From the NCBI RefSeq assembly GCF_021155775.2, contig NC_060236.1:29464238-29528237 (forward strand): a stretch of 64,000 nucleotides of DNA. Direction: 5' to 3'. Origin of the DNA: Neodiprion pinetum. Lineage: Eukaryota > Arthropoda > Insecta > Hymenoptera > Diprionidae. The notes under the pieces were generated by a model. That model made no database searches. It was not told the origin of the DNA and worked only from the letters and a program-made list of their open reading frames with translations. Of this stretch, positions 16,242 through 28,534 are shown one piece after another; the stretch's first letter is position 1, and the number at the start of each line of letters is the position of its first letter. A program made the position numbers and the translations under genes.

Positions 16242-16649
16242 CAAGCTCGGAGTTGTTGTTTAGGAATATCGGTGTCACAAACAACACCAATAAAGTGTAT
16301 GAAAGACTCCGGCGATGTTGTTGTAATTAAAAATGGTGTTATCTTAACTAAATCAACACCATCTGCAGTGTTTAACTCATACTGACACCTTTTGGTGCAA
16401 TTTAAATGACTAAGGTGTTGATTCATCCTCTTCAGAAGTTAGTAAGCAAGCTCGGTGTTATTGGCTGGGAATTTCGGTGTCACGAATAACACCAATAAAG
16501 TTTATGAAATACTCCGGCAATGTTGTTGGGATTAAAAATGATGTCATCTTACGTGAATCAACACCATCTGCAGTTTTTTACTCAAACAGACACATTTCGG
16601 TGCAATTTGAATGATCAAGGTGTTGATTTACCCTCTTCAGAAGTTAGTA
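16242..16649. repeat. Tandem duplication, period ~205 bp
   Basis: Copy 1 (16242-16446) and copy 2 (16447-16649) both begin CAAGCTCGG and end CTTCAGAAGTTAGTA. They share blocks such as TCAACACCATCTGCAGT and differ by scattered substitutions. They sit just inside the left end of the CACTG-ended element and carry several ACACC/GGTGT motifs. Confidence 0.85.
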
Positions 16650-17174
16650 TATCTTCAAAATAAAAATTCTCATAGTCACAATGAGCCTCGTCTGTGGTAC
16701 GAGGTATACTCACTGTCTAGATGTCGGAAATCTTCGTACATAACTTGAGAATTGTATTCAGTGATTATATCTCACCGTGCGCGAGATTACTCGGGAAAAA
16801 AATAGTCCGCCCTAACACGATAAAATTAAATAAAAACAAACAAATTACAATTCGTATTTGATCCAATAAGATTATATCAGATTATACGCATGTATGTATA
16901 AATTAGTATATATTATATGGGCAACATTTATTCGCTAATTCAAAATTTAGCACTATATGGTGTCGAAAATGACGAGTTGCGTGTGTTTAACAAGCTGACC
17001 GTGAGCCAGCCCTCGATCTTCCCGTTATCACACTGCAGGTTCCAAGTTGACGGAATAAAAAAATATTAATATCCAATTCGAATTTCGAACTACAAATTCA
17101 GATTCGTGATTGATGTGTCGAAAGTCCTTGGATACCATATTACATGAAGATAATATGATTTTCTTTTATTTTGA

Positions 17175-17405
17175 ACCACTATAATGGATCCACCATTATG
17201 AATTTGGGAATTCTGACCTTGGATTTGTTATCGGTGACCCAAAAAACCTCCGACTACTAATTTCTACCAAAATCCGAATATTTTTAGATTTTATTCCACC
17301 ATATTGGATTCGCCATTTTAGATTTTGCAAATCTGATCCCATATTCGTGATCAACGACCCCAGAAATCTCATGGTACCAATTTTCATTCAAATCCGTTGA
17401 TCCAT
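17175..17405. repeat. Diverged two-copy tandem repeat (~115-bp unit)
   Basis: Two imperfect units each contain a block like CCACCAT-TGGATTCGCCATT, then TTTTG/TTGGG...TCTGA, then GTGAT/GGTGAcc and a run ending AATCCG. Similar modules occur widely in hymenopteran genomes in my recollection; that part is knowledge, not shown here. Confidence 0.5.
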
Positions 17406-18086
17406 TCTCAGGATATTTTTATTTTATTTTTCGGAGATTTGTTGTTCGAATAATTCAAAAAGTACTGAACCGATCAAAGCAAAAATCTAATCAGTTCTAA
17501 GTTTTGAAAAGCCGCGTCGATTGGGACCAAAATCATTGAAATGCGGTGCCTCGTTTTTGAGATATCGTCGGATAAAAAAATTGATCAGATACGTATATAC
17601 ATACACACATACACACACACAGTCGTCCGTCCGAAAGCGGTCGGAGATGATTCTCTGGATCTTGAAACGTCAAGATTTAGTGAACACCTAACTTTTCATT
17701 TTCGGGGTGATGACAATAATTTCCTTTTTTCTCCGAAAATGGAGAAACGGGAAGTTAAAAAGCACCAAATAGTGTTGCTTCCAAACCGAAATGCAGTCTA
17801 TAGAAGTTTTATAGAAGTTCACACCGTCGATTGTTTACAATGTGTTGGTTTGACGGCGATGGTGTCAACCTCAAAATCCAAGTCTGTCACAGATTTGCGT
17901 GTACACCGACACAGTGTTGCATTGACACCGATATAATGTTGAATTGACACCGATGGTGTCAATCTGATGTCGAAAGCTCTTACGCGTACAAGTTTTAACA
18001 TGCCGCAAGTCCTTAGCCCGCAGTCAGAGAAGCTCAGTTTCCTCCACGCGCGCTTACAAGCAGTCGCTTCGCATTTCAGGTAAAAC

Positions 18087-18308
18087 GTGTTGTCTGCCTC
18101 GTGTATGGTTCTAATTATGTCGGAATCAGATTTTGTTAATGTTTTTACCGTGACTTTGCTTAATATGGATGGCCCTGAAATGGAAAATGTGTTGATTGAT
18201 AGTGCGCAGCAAGCAGCAAATGTGCAGGATGCACCGGATAGTGGTGACATTGTTACCGGGACATCTTTCCAGTTGCGAAAGGGACGATACAACGGGGAGA
18301 CTAAATAG
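18087..18308 (+). pseudogene. Element-borne open frame, acidic, unknown
   Basis: An open frame of 73 codons inside the CACTG-ended element. It has an acidic composition (ESDF, DGPEMEN, DSGDIV) and a basic end (QLRKGRYNGET). I do not recognise it. It could be one exon of an element-encoded gene. The next plausible piece (about 18800-18975, containing FYDPEGRSGYISWRLRTLNR) follows an AG acceptor and stops. The pieces cannot be assembled with confidence. Confidence 0.3.
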
Positions 18309-19081
18309 ATAAAAGTGCTCACTCCCAATGGCAAGCCCTTGGAATAGAATGATTTTATTATTACAGGTAAGTGTTGATAAATAATATTTTCCAATAAATC
18401 GTTAAATGCTATTTTCTGTTCATCTAACACTATTTGGTGTTCTTTGAATAGTATCTAGGGTTCTTTCAACGCTCTATGGTGTTATTTTAAACCATTTGGT
18501 GCTGACTTGTATAATTGAGTACCAACCAAGCATTATCATTTCATTCCGCGTACTGAATTACCAAAACGCTCGGTGTACACTAACCTATCTCCATTTGGTG
18601 AATTTATTGGAAATAAATTATTAAATTGGAATAAAATACTGCCACATTCTAGTCGGCATTGGCTTTGAAAAAAATTTTGAATTAACATATTTTATCTATA
18701 TATAAGTGAAACTTTAGCCCGATATTTTTTACAGGATCATATACAGTAGCGAATTATTTATGTGTTAATAAAACTATCTAGCATTTACTGATTTAAATTT
18801 CAGGAAATATTCTATGACCCTGAAGGCCGGTCAGGTTACATCTCCTGGAGACTGCGCACCCTCAATAGACGTCGTCAGGTGCCAAGTAAAGAAGTTAAAA
18901 TTGAGCAGAAAGAAAACGTTCGACCCCCAAAAATGTGTACCCTCACAATGAGGAAAGTGCGCAAGGACAGTTGATCTTCCTCCGCAATGCCTGTCCTAAG
19001 ACACAAAAGAAAGAAATTTTATTGGCACAGGCGGAGGCAAATTTGATAGGTATGACAATTTTATATCTGAATTTTTGTTAG

Positions 19082-19443
19082 CGAGAAGCGATTTTCAATT
19101 TAATCCATCCGATAGAATATTCGTGGTGAAAAAAGTAGTTTCTGGATTTCTTTATAAAGTCGGATTTTCAATTGCAACCCATATTGATGAACAGACGGAT
19201 CTACCCGTATTTCAGGTCATCACTCATATCTTTGTACATCGCAATGTACCATTCGTTATTTGTACCAAATGTAAAACAAAATATTTTAGTGACGAGTACC
19301 ATGCTTTTGTAGTCGAACCCAAAATTATAAAGACCTATAGTTTAATCGATCTCAATCTGTTGGATCATAAATATGCCTATGAATTTCATCAAAGTTATCA
19401 CAAAACTACTACGTTCGTAGTGCCGAGATGTCATATTTTTTAA
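19082..19443 (+). pseudogene. Element-borne open frame, 3' exon remnant
   Basis: About 120 codons open after an AG at 19080-19081, ending at a stop following VVPRCHIF. Visible features are a CTKCKTKYF cysteine pair, a DEYHAFVVE block and the aromatic C-terminus. This layout recalls C-terminal segments of proteins encoded by insect DNA transposons with CACTG ends, but I cannot name a family. There is no local initiator ATG, so it reads as a terminal exon. The host or autonomous element is not identifiable here. Confidence 0.4.
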
Positions 19444-20757
19444 ACGTACCTATATGCTACTATTTTCATCATTATCATAATTATAATCTATATGTATATT
19501 GTACTATTAGTTTTTACGCCGTTTCGTGTCACTCAATTCATATGTTCATATAAATGCATACGGTATTTAAAAGTTCCTATCCCGCAGAACGGAAAGTACA
19601 AACAATAATGATTAATTATTATTTAGCCAATTTGTTGTTAAAGAGAAAATAAGTTTTGTACTTTTGATATCAAATATATAATATGTAAGATTATTCTAAG
19701 GTTCATGTGGTTATATATATTATATATATATGTATAAGCAAAAATAAGTTTATATATGTATATATTTGAAAGCACATGTAAGGTGTTTACCTATGTAATA
19801 GAAATTATATATTGACTTGGATTATCTTATGAATCACTGTATTTTATTTTTAAACCCTACCTCATGTGTCATATATGCATATACCTATATTCATATAAGA
19901 AAAAATAGTCGGTTTGCCAATTCTCTGGTGTTATTACCATGGTGTCAATTTTTTGGAGTTGTTTTTTGTTGTTGTATAGTGCTATATTGCGGATGTCAAT
20001 TTTCTGGTGTTATCAACTGGGTGTCAGTTTTTTGGTGTTATTGCCAGGGTGTTAATCCGCTGGTGTTCATTCGCAAGGTGCTTATTCAGCGGTGCGGATT
20101 CTTATGGTGTCCATTTCGATGTTGTTATTTCGCAGGGTTCAAATTCCTTGGTGCTGATTTTTATGGTGTCATAATTGTCTGGGCGTCAATACTCTGGTGT
20201 TATTCTGAAGGTGTCAGGTTTCGGGTGTTACTGCAATCGGTGTTACTTCGGAACACCAAACTTTTAACACCGTCTGTTAACACCAAGCATGCACACCAAC
20301 GGAGTGGACTTTTCGGGACTACGCGTGGTGTTAAAATGGTGTTGATTTTGACACCAAATTTTTTACAGTGCATTATTGAATACAAAATCGGTCGAGGAAT
20401 AAAAATTTCGGTATCATGTACCGAGGAAACATTATTCTTAATCTAATCTGGAAAGTAAGTCTTTTTTTTCATTAACTTTCCGCTTCTCTATAAGAGAAGA
20501 AGTTATTGTATAATCGCTCCGAAAGTGAAAAGATCACTTTTCATTGGGTATTCACCTTTTGTGATCTGTACTTTAGAGGATCACCTCCGACTATTTCTAA
20601 GATGGACTTCTGAATGTGATGCGTGTAGGTATGTAATCAATTGTGATATCTCAAAAAGGATTGAACATATTTTAATTATCATACTTTAATTTATCTAACG
20701 TCTAAAATCCAATCAATTATCGATCTGTGTCATAAAACGAACAGATTTCGGTTCTCT

Positions 20758-21031
20758 GCCGATAAAGAAGTTGCAAAATCCGCATAAATTTTCAAAATTT
20801 TCACCTCCTCCCGGCTGTGCAAACATTACTCAGCATTCACCATACCACACGCGCATCCCGAAACTAAGTAATTAAAACACGAAGAATTTCTCGCTCAAAG
20901 AATACATATACATTCTTTTCCCAGCCGATAAAGAAGTTGACCGTCTTTATCAATTTTTCATATTTTTACCACTTTACGGTTGTACAAACAGTGCCCGGCA
21001 TTGACCATATCATACGCGTTCCAAAAATAAG
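20758..21031. repeat. Diverged direct repeat, period ~165 bp
   Basis: Copy A (about 20758-20868) and copy B (about 20923-21031) each begin GCCGATAAAGAAGTTG. They then share a TTTTCA...TTT-CAC stretch, CGGYTGTRCAAACA, a CAGCATT/CGGCATT-like block, CCATACCACACGCG/CCATATCATACGCG and an AAGTAA/ATAAG end. This is a diverged tandem duplication in non-coding sequence. Confidence 0.65.
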
Positions 21032-21160
21032 CGGCAGATTTGTTACGGCGGGGGAGGTTGCGAGCCGTTTGCGATGGGACGTCGGTATCAGCGTCAGAAT
21101 CTCTTATCAGATTCTCGGGCACCCGGGCGGGCAGACGTCGGGGTTACGGGCGATGAGGGA

Positions 21161-21178
21161 GGGGGGGGGGGGGGGGGG
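21161..21178. repeat. G18 homopolymer
   Basis: An uninterrupted run of 18 G following GGG-rich sequence, potentially G-quadruplex forming. Confidence 0.9.
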
Positions 21179-24100
21179 AATAGCTGGGCTACTCGCCTAG
21201 CTAGGCGCCATATGGCCGCAGGGGGCAGCTGCCGTGCCCGATCACGTGCTCGAGCATCCCTTGACAGTTATGTTTCGACTCTGCATGGAGCTCGCCACTT
21301 TGCGTCGGCGGACTGACGCGCAAAGGGAACGCGGTCATGGACTATGCATGTGCTTAAAAAGCCGGGAACTCTGTCTCCGGGAGTCTATCTTTCTTTTTTC
21401 ACCGTCCGAGTAGCCAGAAATTATAAAACTGTTGAAAAATTTCAACCGATATTATTTGGGGATTAAACAGGGTAGCGGATAGTTTGAAAAACCGATGGGG
21501 TAATTTTTTCAGAGGATTTTGGCAAACACTTTGTTCAATTGTACGTGGATATTTCGTGAAATATGAAAAACAGCGATGTTCGGTGCAATGCCGAATATTT
21601 TTTTTACTATTAACGGTCACTCGTAATCAGCTGACCGTTATTTTTACTCCTCGCTTGATTATCGATGTTATTTTTTTTTTTTTTTCTTATAGGAACGATA
21701 ATTTTTATATTCTGTTCTGTTTCAACGTTTGTAAATATTGTAGGGAAAGTTTTTCATAGTGGGATTTGATCGGCACCGAGAGTTCGGGAAAGGTCAGGTC
21801 ATTTTTGAAATCAAATTGAGAGTCGAATTTTGGACACAGGAATATTATTGAATTCGTGATTCTTCTTTTATACATTTTTTCAGTCATGCAGGAAAATACC
21901 TGCTATGCTTATTTCGATGCCTCAATCATCAATCACAGAACGTGTTGGCCACTCGTCAGGGAAAATCATTGTCAATCAAGGAAGATTCACGGAAATTTTG
22001 AATTGATCTGGTAAAATGAACGGTGATCCGGCGGAACGACAAAAAACTAAGCTTCTTACACGAAAAATCAAAATTCGGAAACATCGTATGCTAGAAATTA
22101 TCAATCATTAAGAATCGTTTTGAGAAATAAAGTGCTTTGGATCGAAAAACTTCGTACGATATACGCGAGATGAAGATAAAGATTAAATTTCGTAAAACAA
22201 ATATCATTGCTTTCCGGGTATATTTTTTCAATTAGTGCTCTGCACCCAAACTGAGAAAAGTGTTTGTTTACTGTCAACAAACGTATATTTGTACATGGTG
22301 AAATAAAATTTTCGTTATTGTTATCAAATTTTAGTTGATCCAAATGTGATTTCTTAACTATGAACAAATTTCTATCGATCATTACCTTCTCAGTGCATAG
22401 AAGTATAATAAATAATATGGACAAGATACAGAACTTAGCATAACTAGAAAGGATGTCCTATAAAATATATTCTATCTATACGTAATAATTTCGTTTGTAC
22501 ATAGATCTAAATATCATATTTAAAATTTTCGTAAAATAAGTTAAAAAATACTCATCTAACAAAATAATTTTAGGTCAAAATATGTCTGTGCTTAAGCTCG
22601 GATGTATACATATCCATATATATAAATTACTTTCCGTCAGCATTAAATAGATTGTGTCGATATTTTTAAGTAACGATAAATTCATATAGCTTCGTTAATC
22701 AGTTACTCTTATCGTCGGATAAAGAATCTGAATTTGGTCGGAAAAAGTGACGGAATTTTTCTGACTGTTTTAATTGTCAATCACGTATAACCTAGCGTTC
22801 AAATCACCAGTCTCATTGTCTCGCCATAGTGCAAGAACCAATTAACGCTTTCCTCGTATTTTCGACACTTGACAAATTTACAACTCATAAATTTCCCCGA
22901 TCGAGCCAAAGCGAGTGTAAAATGTTAGCAGTTGTACGGCGTGAAGATAGTATAAGATAAGCCAACGGGATGGTGGAATACATATATACATACATATACA
23001 TGTATCCGTGATACATATATGCTCAGGAGTTAACCGGGAGAAAGAGCATTATCAAAAATGGGAATAAAAATTCCCGATAAAACGGGGGTACCCGTATGTT
23101 ATATACACGGCTTTGTTGACACTGATTATCCCTTCATCCTCATTGATCTCGGGCAAACAAATCTGACTGGGTAAAAGCGTCGCATGATCGCGGCGCCAGC
23201 GCCTTCGCCATATGATTAACCCGTAGTTATTTAAAAATTTTTGGTCAAACGCTGAAAATTGTTAACCTTACTCTGCGTTATATGTATCAGAATAACGCGT
23301 CATGGAGTTCCTTCATCGCTGCCCGATTTTCCATTTTTCATTTCACTAACATGAGAAAATAATTTTAGTTATTTCTCAATTTTGTTACTCAGTAACCGGT
23401 CAATGTACATAAATATCCGATACCGGTTTTTGTATGGAATTTTACGCTTAACGCAAAAAATCTCTCTTATAATTTTTTGATAAATAAACTCTGTGAAAAG
23501 TTGTTCAAGGTTAAACTTGAAATCCTGTAGAAATTCACTTTTTTTCGAGATTGACAGGGAAAATACTCAAATTATTACAAAATGTGAGTTTTTTCGTTTG
23601 GTTTTGTAAAGCATTTTAACCGTTGTAAAATCATGTCGATTAATCAATTTTCAACTTGAGCAACATTATTTTGCGATTATTACAAGTAATAATATATGTA
23701 ATCCATGTAAGTCCGCTTTAGAAGCACCTTTTTTTTTAGCAGAAAATGATCAATTTTTTTCTTTTAACCAGCCCAATACGTATATGTTATACATGCGTGC
23801 ATACTGAGTTATATTTATACGATTACGATTCGAAGCCCGATTAGAAGCTCGTATGGCGTGTCGGCTGCTCGTCCCTGGCTGCAAAAGCCAACCCCCGTTT
23901 CATTCCCTCCCCCATTTGCCCGGTCAGTTAGTCAGTCACGCACGCGATCCGCGCATTGACTTCTAAACACGCGCCGGTAATCGTTCCATACACCGCGTAC
24001 ATTTATTTAAATTACTTGACGCGTCGTACCGAGTAGCTCATAACCGGGGTTAGCCAGGTATTTTCACCAATATGTATCGCCATTGTTTGAGCGACGTCGG

Positions 24101-27100
24101 CGTCGAAACGAGTTCGCGGATTGCAAACCAAAAAGAAAGAGTGTCAGACGTCCTGATACCTGGATTACGATGGAACTGAGGGTGTTTTTTGGGCCCAACA
24201 TATGGCTACTTTTTATTCGTCGTTTTATCTGCCTACCGGGCCTTTCTTCCCGCAATTCACAGTAGGTCAGATTCTTTAAAATTAGCAGGTTGTACTTGAC
24301 TGTAGCTCTGTAATAACAACGTGTGTACCAATGAGATGAAACTACGTATGACAAAGATAGAAAATAAAAGAGGATAAATTTAAGATAAAGAACAATTAAG
24401 GGTATCGTATTTGAGTTTGGGTTAAAAACAAGAAGCTTCCCAGCAGCAATTATAACGTCGTGAAATTTGCTCAACCTAAACTTTCTTCAACGCAGCGTAT
24501 AACTGTGTGTATAAGTAATTACACCGTTTGAATGACGAAATCGTTTCCCCGTCGCTTAACGTGCCTCCAATTTCGACTCTCTGAAAAAAAATAAATAGAA
24601 TTAAAAAGAATGCCTGGCGCCTGGGAATACCCGAAATTTTTCCTACAGACCATTCAGTGCCTGCTAATGGTCGACGAGCTGATAGAATCAATTTTTCATT
24701 CGCAACACACGCGCAATTAACTCGCAGAAGGTGTGACAGGACGATTTGTTGTATCGCTCGAACGGTGTAAGTGTTCTTTGAAAAATGGGCTTCCTTAAAA
24801 ACTAAACGCGCTGTATGTAACAAATGCCTATTATACCAATCTGTTCGATACGCAAATATGTGCGTAGACGCGCATGTGTAAAAAAAAAACCATCGCGTAC
24901 GTTCAGGAATGCGTTTTAGATCTTTCGAGGATATATGTACTCGCTTTCGGGAATATCGTAGAGCCGGGAGCCTCGTTCATGATCCAGGATATCCCGCAAG
25001 GCATGGGCATGAAGGGAAGCTGTGTCCTCCTCCGCCGCGTGCATACAAGAACCCGACAAAAGGTGAGCGGCTAAAAAGTGCGCCCGGTTGTAGGGATAAA
25101 TATTTACGGTCAAGAGTCAATATTGTGCCGACTGGGAAGGGAAGAGTACGCGATGCACGGAGCCGCCTTTTCGACAACCCGCTTCATGCTCGGATCTAAG
25201 ACGGTCCAGATCTGCATTTGGACAGCTGGTCATACGATCGTGTAACTGGATTCCCGCAGCTACTTCTGATTCCTACCGTCTTAACATTCTTTCACGGTAA
25301 GGCCGGAGTGTAATTACGTGGGGAAACAGACGCGCTGAAAATTAGAAATGAGCACCGTGCTGGTACCTATACTAGGATTGTCACTTTGCAACGCGTCATC
25401 TGGCGGGGAAAAAGCAAACTAATGAAACCAGGCTGACAGGCTCACCTTTGGCCTTGTTTTTTCGCGTGTGGATAGTAGAAGTTGGTATATATGTTACTGA
25501 TTACGTTTCATTAATCTACCTATGTGATACGAGTCATTTGAAGTCCCAGGAATTACGATTTGCCTTGGTAAAAAATTAAACGCTTAGGTTATGTGGTGAT
25601 AAAATGGCGCCGACGATCAGGCTGTGACGTCATGAGATTCTCCAATAACAATGTGCCGGAAACGCGAGAAGAATGTTTCGTATTACAATGTAGGTATATA
25701 GTCTTGATAAACCGATCGTAAATTCTGCTTTCACACTGTCGGAAGTTGTCATTGATGATTTTTCATAGTTCATAATCGCACCTGCAATCGTACCCGAAAA
25801 GTATATGCATTTAGGCTCGTGGCTAATGAGGCTACGAATGTAAGGGTTTTCCCAAATGTTCACTGGAAGTGCCTGCGAGTTATTAGTCATGCAGGGTTTT
25901 CGCTTTATCGAATATAATCTCACCGATCTTAGGTTTACGAAAATATGAGGCCGTCGTCGCGTTCTCCTTGTAGATAAGATACGGACTGTTCTGCGTTATT
26001 GAGTTGGCCACTTACAATAAGTTGAACTTAGCATTCCCGGTGCATGATTCACCTGGGTTACCTGAAAGCGAAAATATCTCAGACAGGTACTTATACCTGC
26101 AGTTTGAACGACGGTTCGACCAGCCTTGTATTTTTTTAAGTCAAAAATTAATTGGATCTCAACTCTCATTCATTTCCACTCGCGAAGAGGGCTGTGAAAG
26201 ATGTGGACCTTTTTTTTACAGAAAATGTTTGTTCGTTTCTGAAGTAATAAATGAATTTAAAAAATTCGGTGCATTCAACCAAAAGAGAAAATCACAAAAC
26301 GGGTAATTTCTAAACTCGAAAGTTAGATACTGGGCAAAAGTCGGGATTAGGTACGCAAAAAAAACTGAAGGGTAGCGATTCTGATTGTTAATATAACAAA
26401 GTAACAAATCTATGCGCGTAGGCGGTTAGAAGGTGAATTGAAAGCGTGTTACGACGATAATTCATCACTATCCGAAGACAAATAGCGGGTCCTTTCATTT
26501 TCTACGCCCACACACATTGCGTGGCACAGAAACATATCACGGACGTTCGTATTCCTCCGACATATCAGAGTATGGATGGATAATGGCGTGGGCAACGGGT
26601 AAACAGGGTTGAAGTAAGGTCGCCCAGGGCCCGCATTAGGGATCCATTACTGCAGGGCAGTGCTCTGAAATTAACCCTCGTGGTGGATGTCAAAGCGCGT
26701 AATGGGGCGCCCCTTTTTACCCTGGAGGCAGATTAAGCGCGGGGAAACCCGGCCAATCCTTTCACATTTTGATATAGGTATATAGGTAACTACCTGCAGC
26801 CATCCCTGCATGAAGACCTTCGCCCTTCTCCAACCACCGCGCGGTATGGAAGGAGAGAAAATGAGAGCGGTAGCAACTCGCATGATCAATTGAACGGTAA
26901 ATCATTTTTCCACTCATCTCATCTCATATTATATGACAAATTGTTAAATGACTGCACAAAGTTTCAACTCAACGTGCATTACCACACAGCTTCTAAAAAT
27001 ATGCGGCTGAAAGTTCTTCGCACAAAGATATGTCTCCTAAAAAGTTTCTGGAATATCGTCGAGACGAGAAAACAACTAGTCGATACTTGAGTGGAAGGGG

Positions 27101-28327
27101 CACTCTCTTTTTTAGGTAAAACAATAATGTATGGAGTTCTGATTGATTCCGGCTTTGAAGATCTTTATTCTCGACGGAAAAAAAAATTAAAAAATTTACC
27201 TCACGTCGAGTCTCTTCAATTCAAATCAGCAGTATCTGAGAAACACTTGAAGTTTTCAGACGGTCTGCAGAGAATGGGGATCCCCTTTAGAGGCGTAACA
27301 CGCCCATTGCATCGCGGGCTGCTGAGCTGACGTAGCTTATTTTGATGTGCCCGGTTTTATTTGAGCTTATTTTATTTGATTTTATTTCATTCGATTTTAT
27401 TTCAACTCTCCGCTACACGGAGCTACGAAGGGATGGATGGACGCGCTCCGATGAACTAAGTGGCCTCTCTCGCCTCTTCTTCCTGGCGCGGTGGTAATAA
27501 CAGGCCGGCAAACCTCATCGGACGGTCCCCATCCATCCCCTCTATGCACTTCGCGCGAGTCCTTTCTTCGAGGCACTCGAAAGCCCAGAAGCAGCGGAGC
27601 ATGTTTTTGCACTCTTTAATCCGCCGGTATCTTCGCGTTCACGCATATAGCTACAACTCGGCGTACACCCTAGGTAGGTATATTATAATAACACAAGTTC
27701 ATAATTCGAACGATATTTTCAACAGTCACCATTCTCCACGAAGGTTCCATACTCGTACTCTTGCGCCTTTACCTTTTTTCGCAACAACTGTCAATTTGCC
27801 ACGTGTTCGTTAACATGCAACCTATTTCTGCTCGGTGATCTTCTCGTCTCCTTGAGAAGGACATTAATCATCCGATCAAGTTTCCCAGTATCATTTGCTC
27901 ACCATTTTTATAGTCGGGTGAAACTGGTGTAACCTAGCAAACGGTAAATGGAAACAATGAAAATGCCTGGTACGGTAAGTTGGATAGTAAAACTAAACAA
28001 GATAGACGATCCGTTGGTTTCTTTCAGCACCGAAAGTGCAGCGACGATGAATCGCATGTTATTCTGTTTGGAAAATCGTAGTAGCGGCATTAAAAGAGAC
28101 TAAAGAAGTTCTTCGTAGGACATTGCAAGAGAATCGTTTTATACATTCCGTTTCGGGAATAATTCCACGCTCCAACCGCACACCTGCATACTGTCATCTG
28201 TAATAATCGTAAAATCCGCTTGTCGTTGATGAACGATGTCGAATGATTTCGAACCAGTTATTGTTCCTATTCATAGTGATACTAGAACGAAGAAGAATCG
28301 CACACCTGATTTTGCCAGTGAAGGTAC
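21179..28327. other. Intergenic, no gene recognised
   Basis: No convincing exon. The open frames are short, unrelated to any family I know, and often paired with an equal frame on the other strand. The sequence is AT-rich with short A/T runs. Confidence 0.45.
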
Positions 28328-28534
28328 AGTAATGTTCATTAATGCCTTGGGCTTCCGGCTAACTTGTTTTCGGGTCCGAAACAAAATGCGAGTTCGCTTC
28401 TATACGGATTATGTGACAATGACTGTCGGTGCAGAGTCATTAATGTCAAATAAGTCGTACAGAATAGAACTTGCATTTTGTTTCGGACCCGAAAACAAGT
28501 TAGCCGGAAGCCCAAGGCATTAATGAACATAACT
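28328..28534. mobile_element. Palindromic (foldback) MITE, ~207 bp
   Basis: The left arm starts AGTAATGTTCATTAATGCCT and the right arm is its reverse complement ending AATGAACATAACT. The arms match for about 65 bp, through GGCTTCCGGCTAACTTG and CGGGTCCGAAACAAAATGC, with a centre of roughly 60 bp. The palindrome produces the same peptide on both strands, which explains the paired open frames there. It has no coding role. Confidence 0.75.

Larger units (their letters stand above)
16217..20370. mobile_element. CACTG...CAGTG-ended (EnSpm/CACTA-like) DNA transposon, decayed
   Basis: The left end CACTGTAAAAAATTTGCGGT and the right end (reverse complement CACTGTAAAAAATTTGGTGT) form terminal inverted repeats starting with CACTG, with a CA dinucleotide outside each end. 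Both subterminal regions are crowded with the short motif GGTGT or ACACC: left within a 205-bp tandem duplication, right over 19.92-20.36 kb in at least 20 copies. CACTG ends, short target duplications and subterminal repeats fit the animal EnSpm/CACTA superfamily. Inside are remnant open frames (18087-18308, about 18800-18975, 19082-19443) but no recognisable complete transposase. A non-autonomous or heavily decayed copy is the simplest reading. It could be a composite of neighbouring insertions. Confidence 0.5.
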
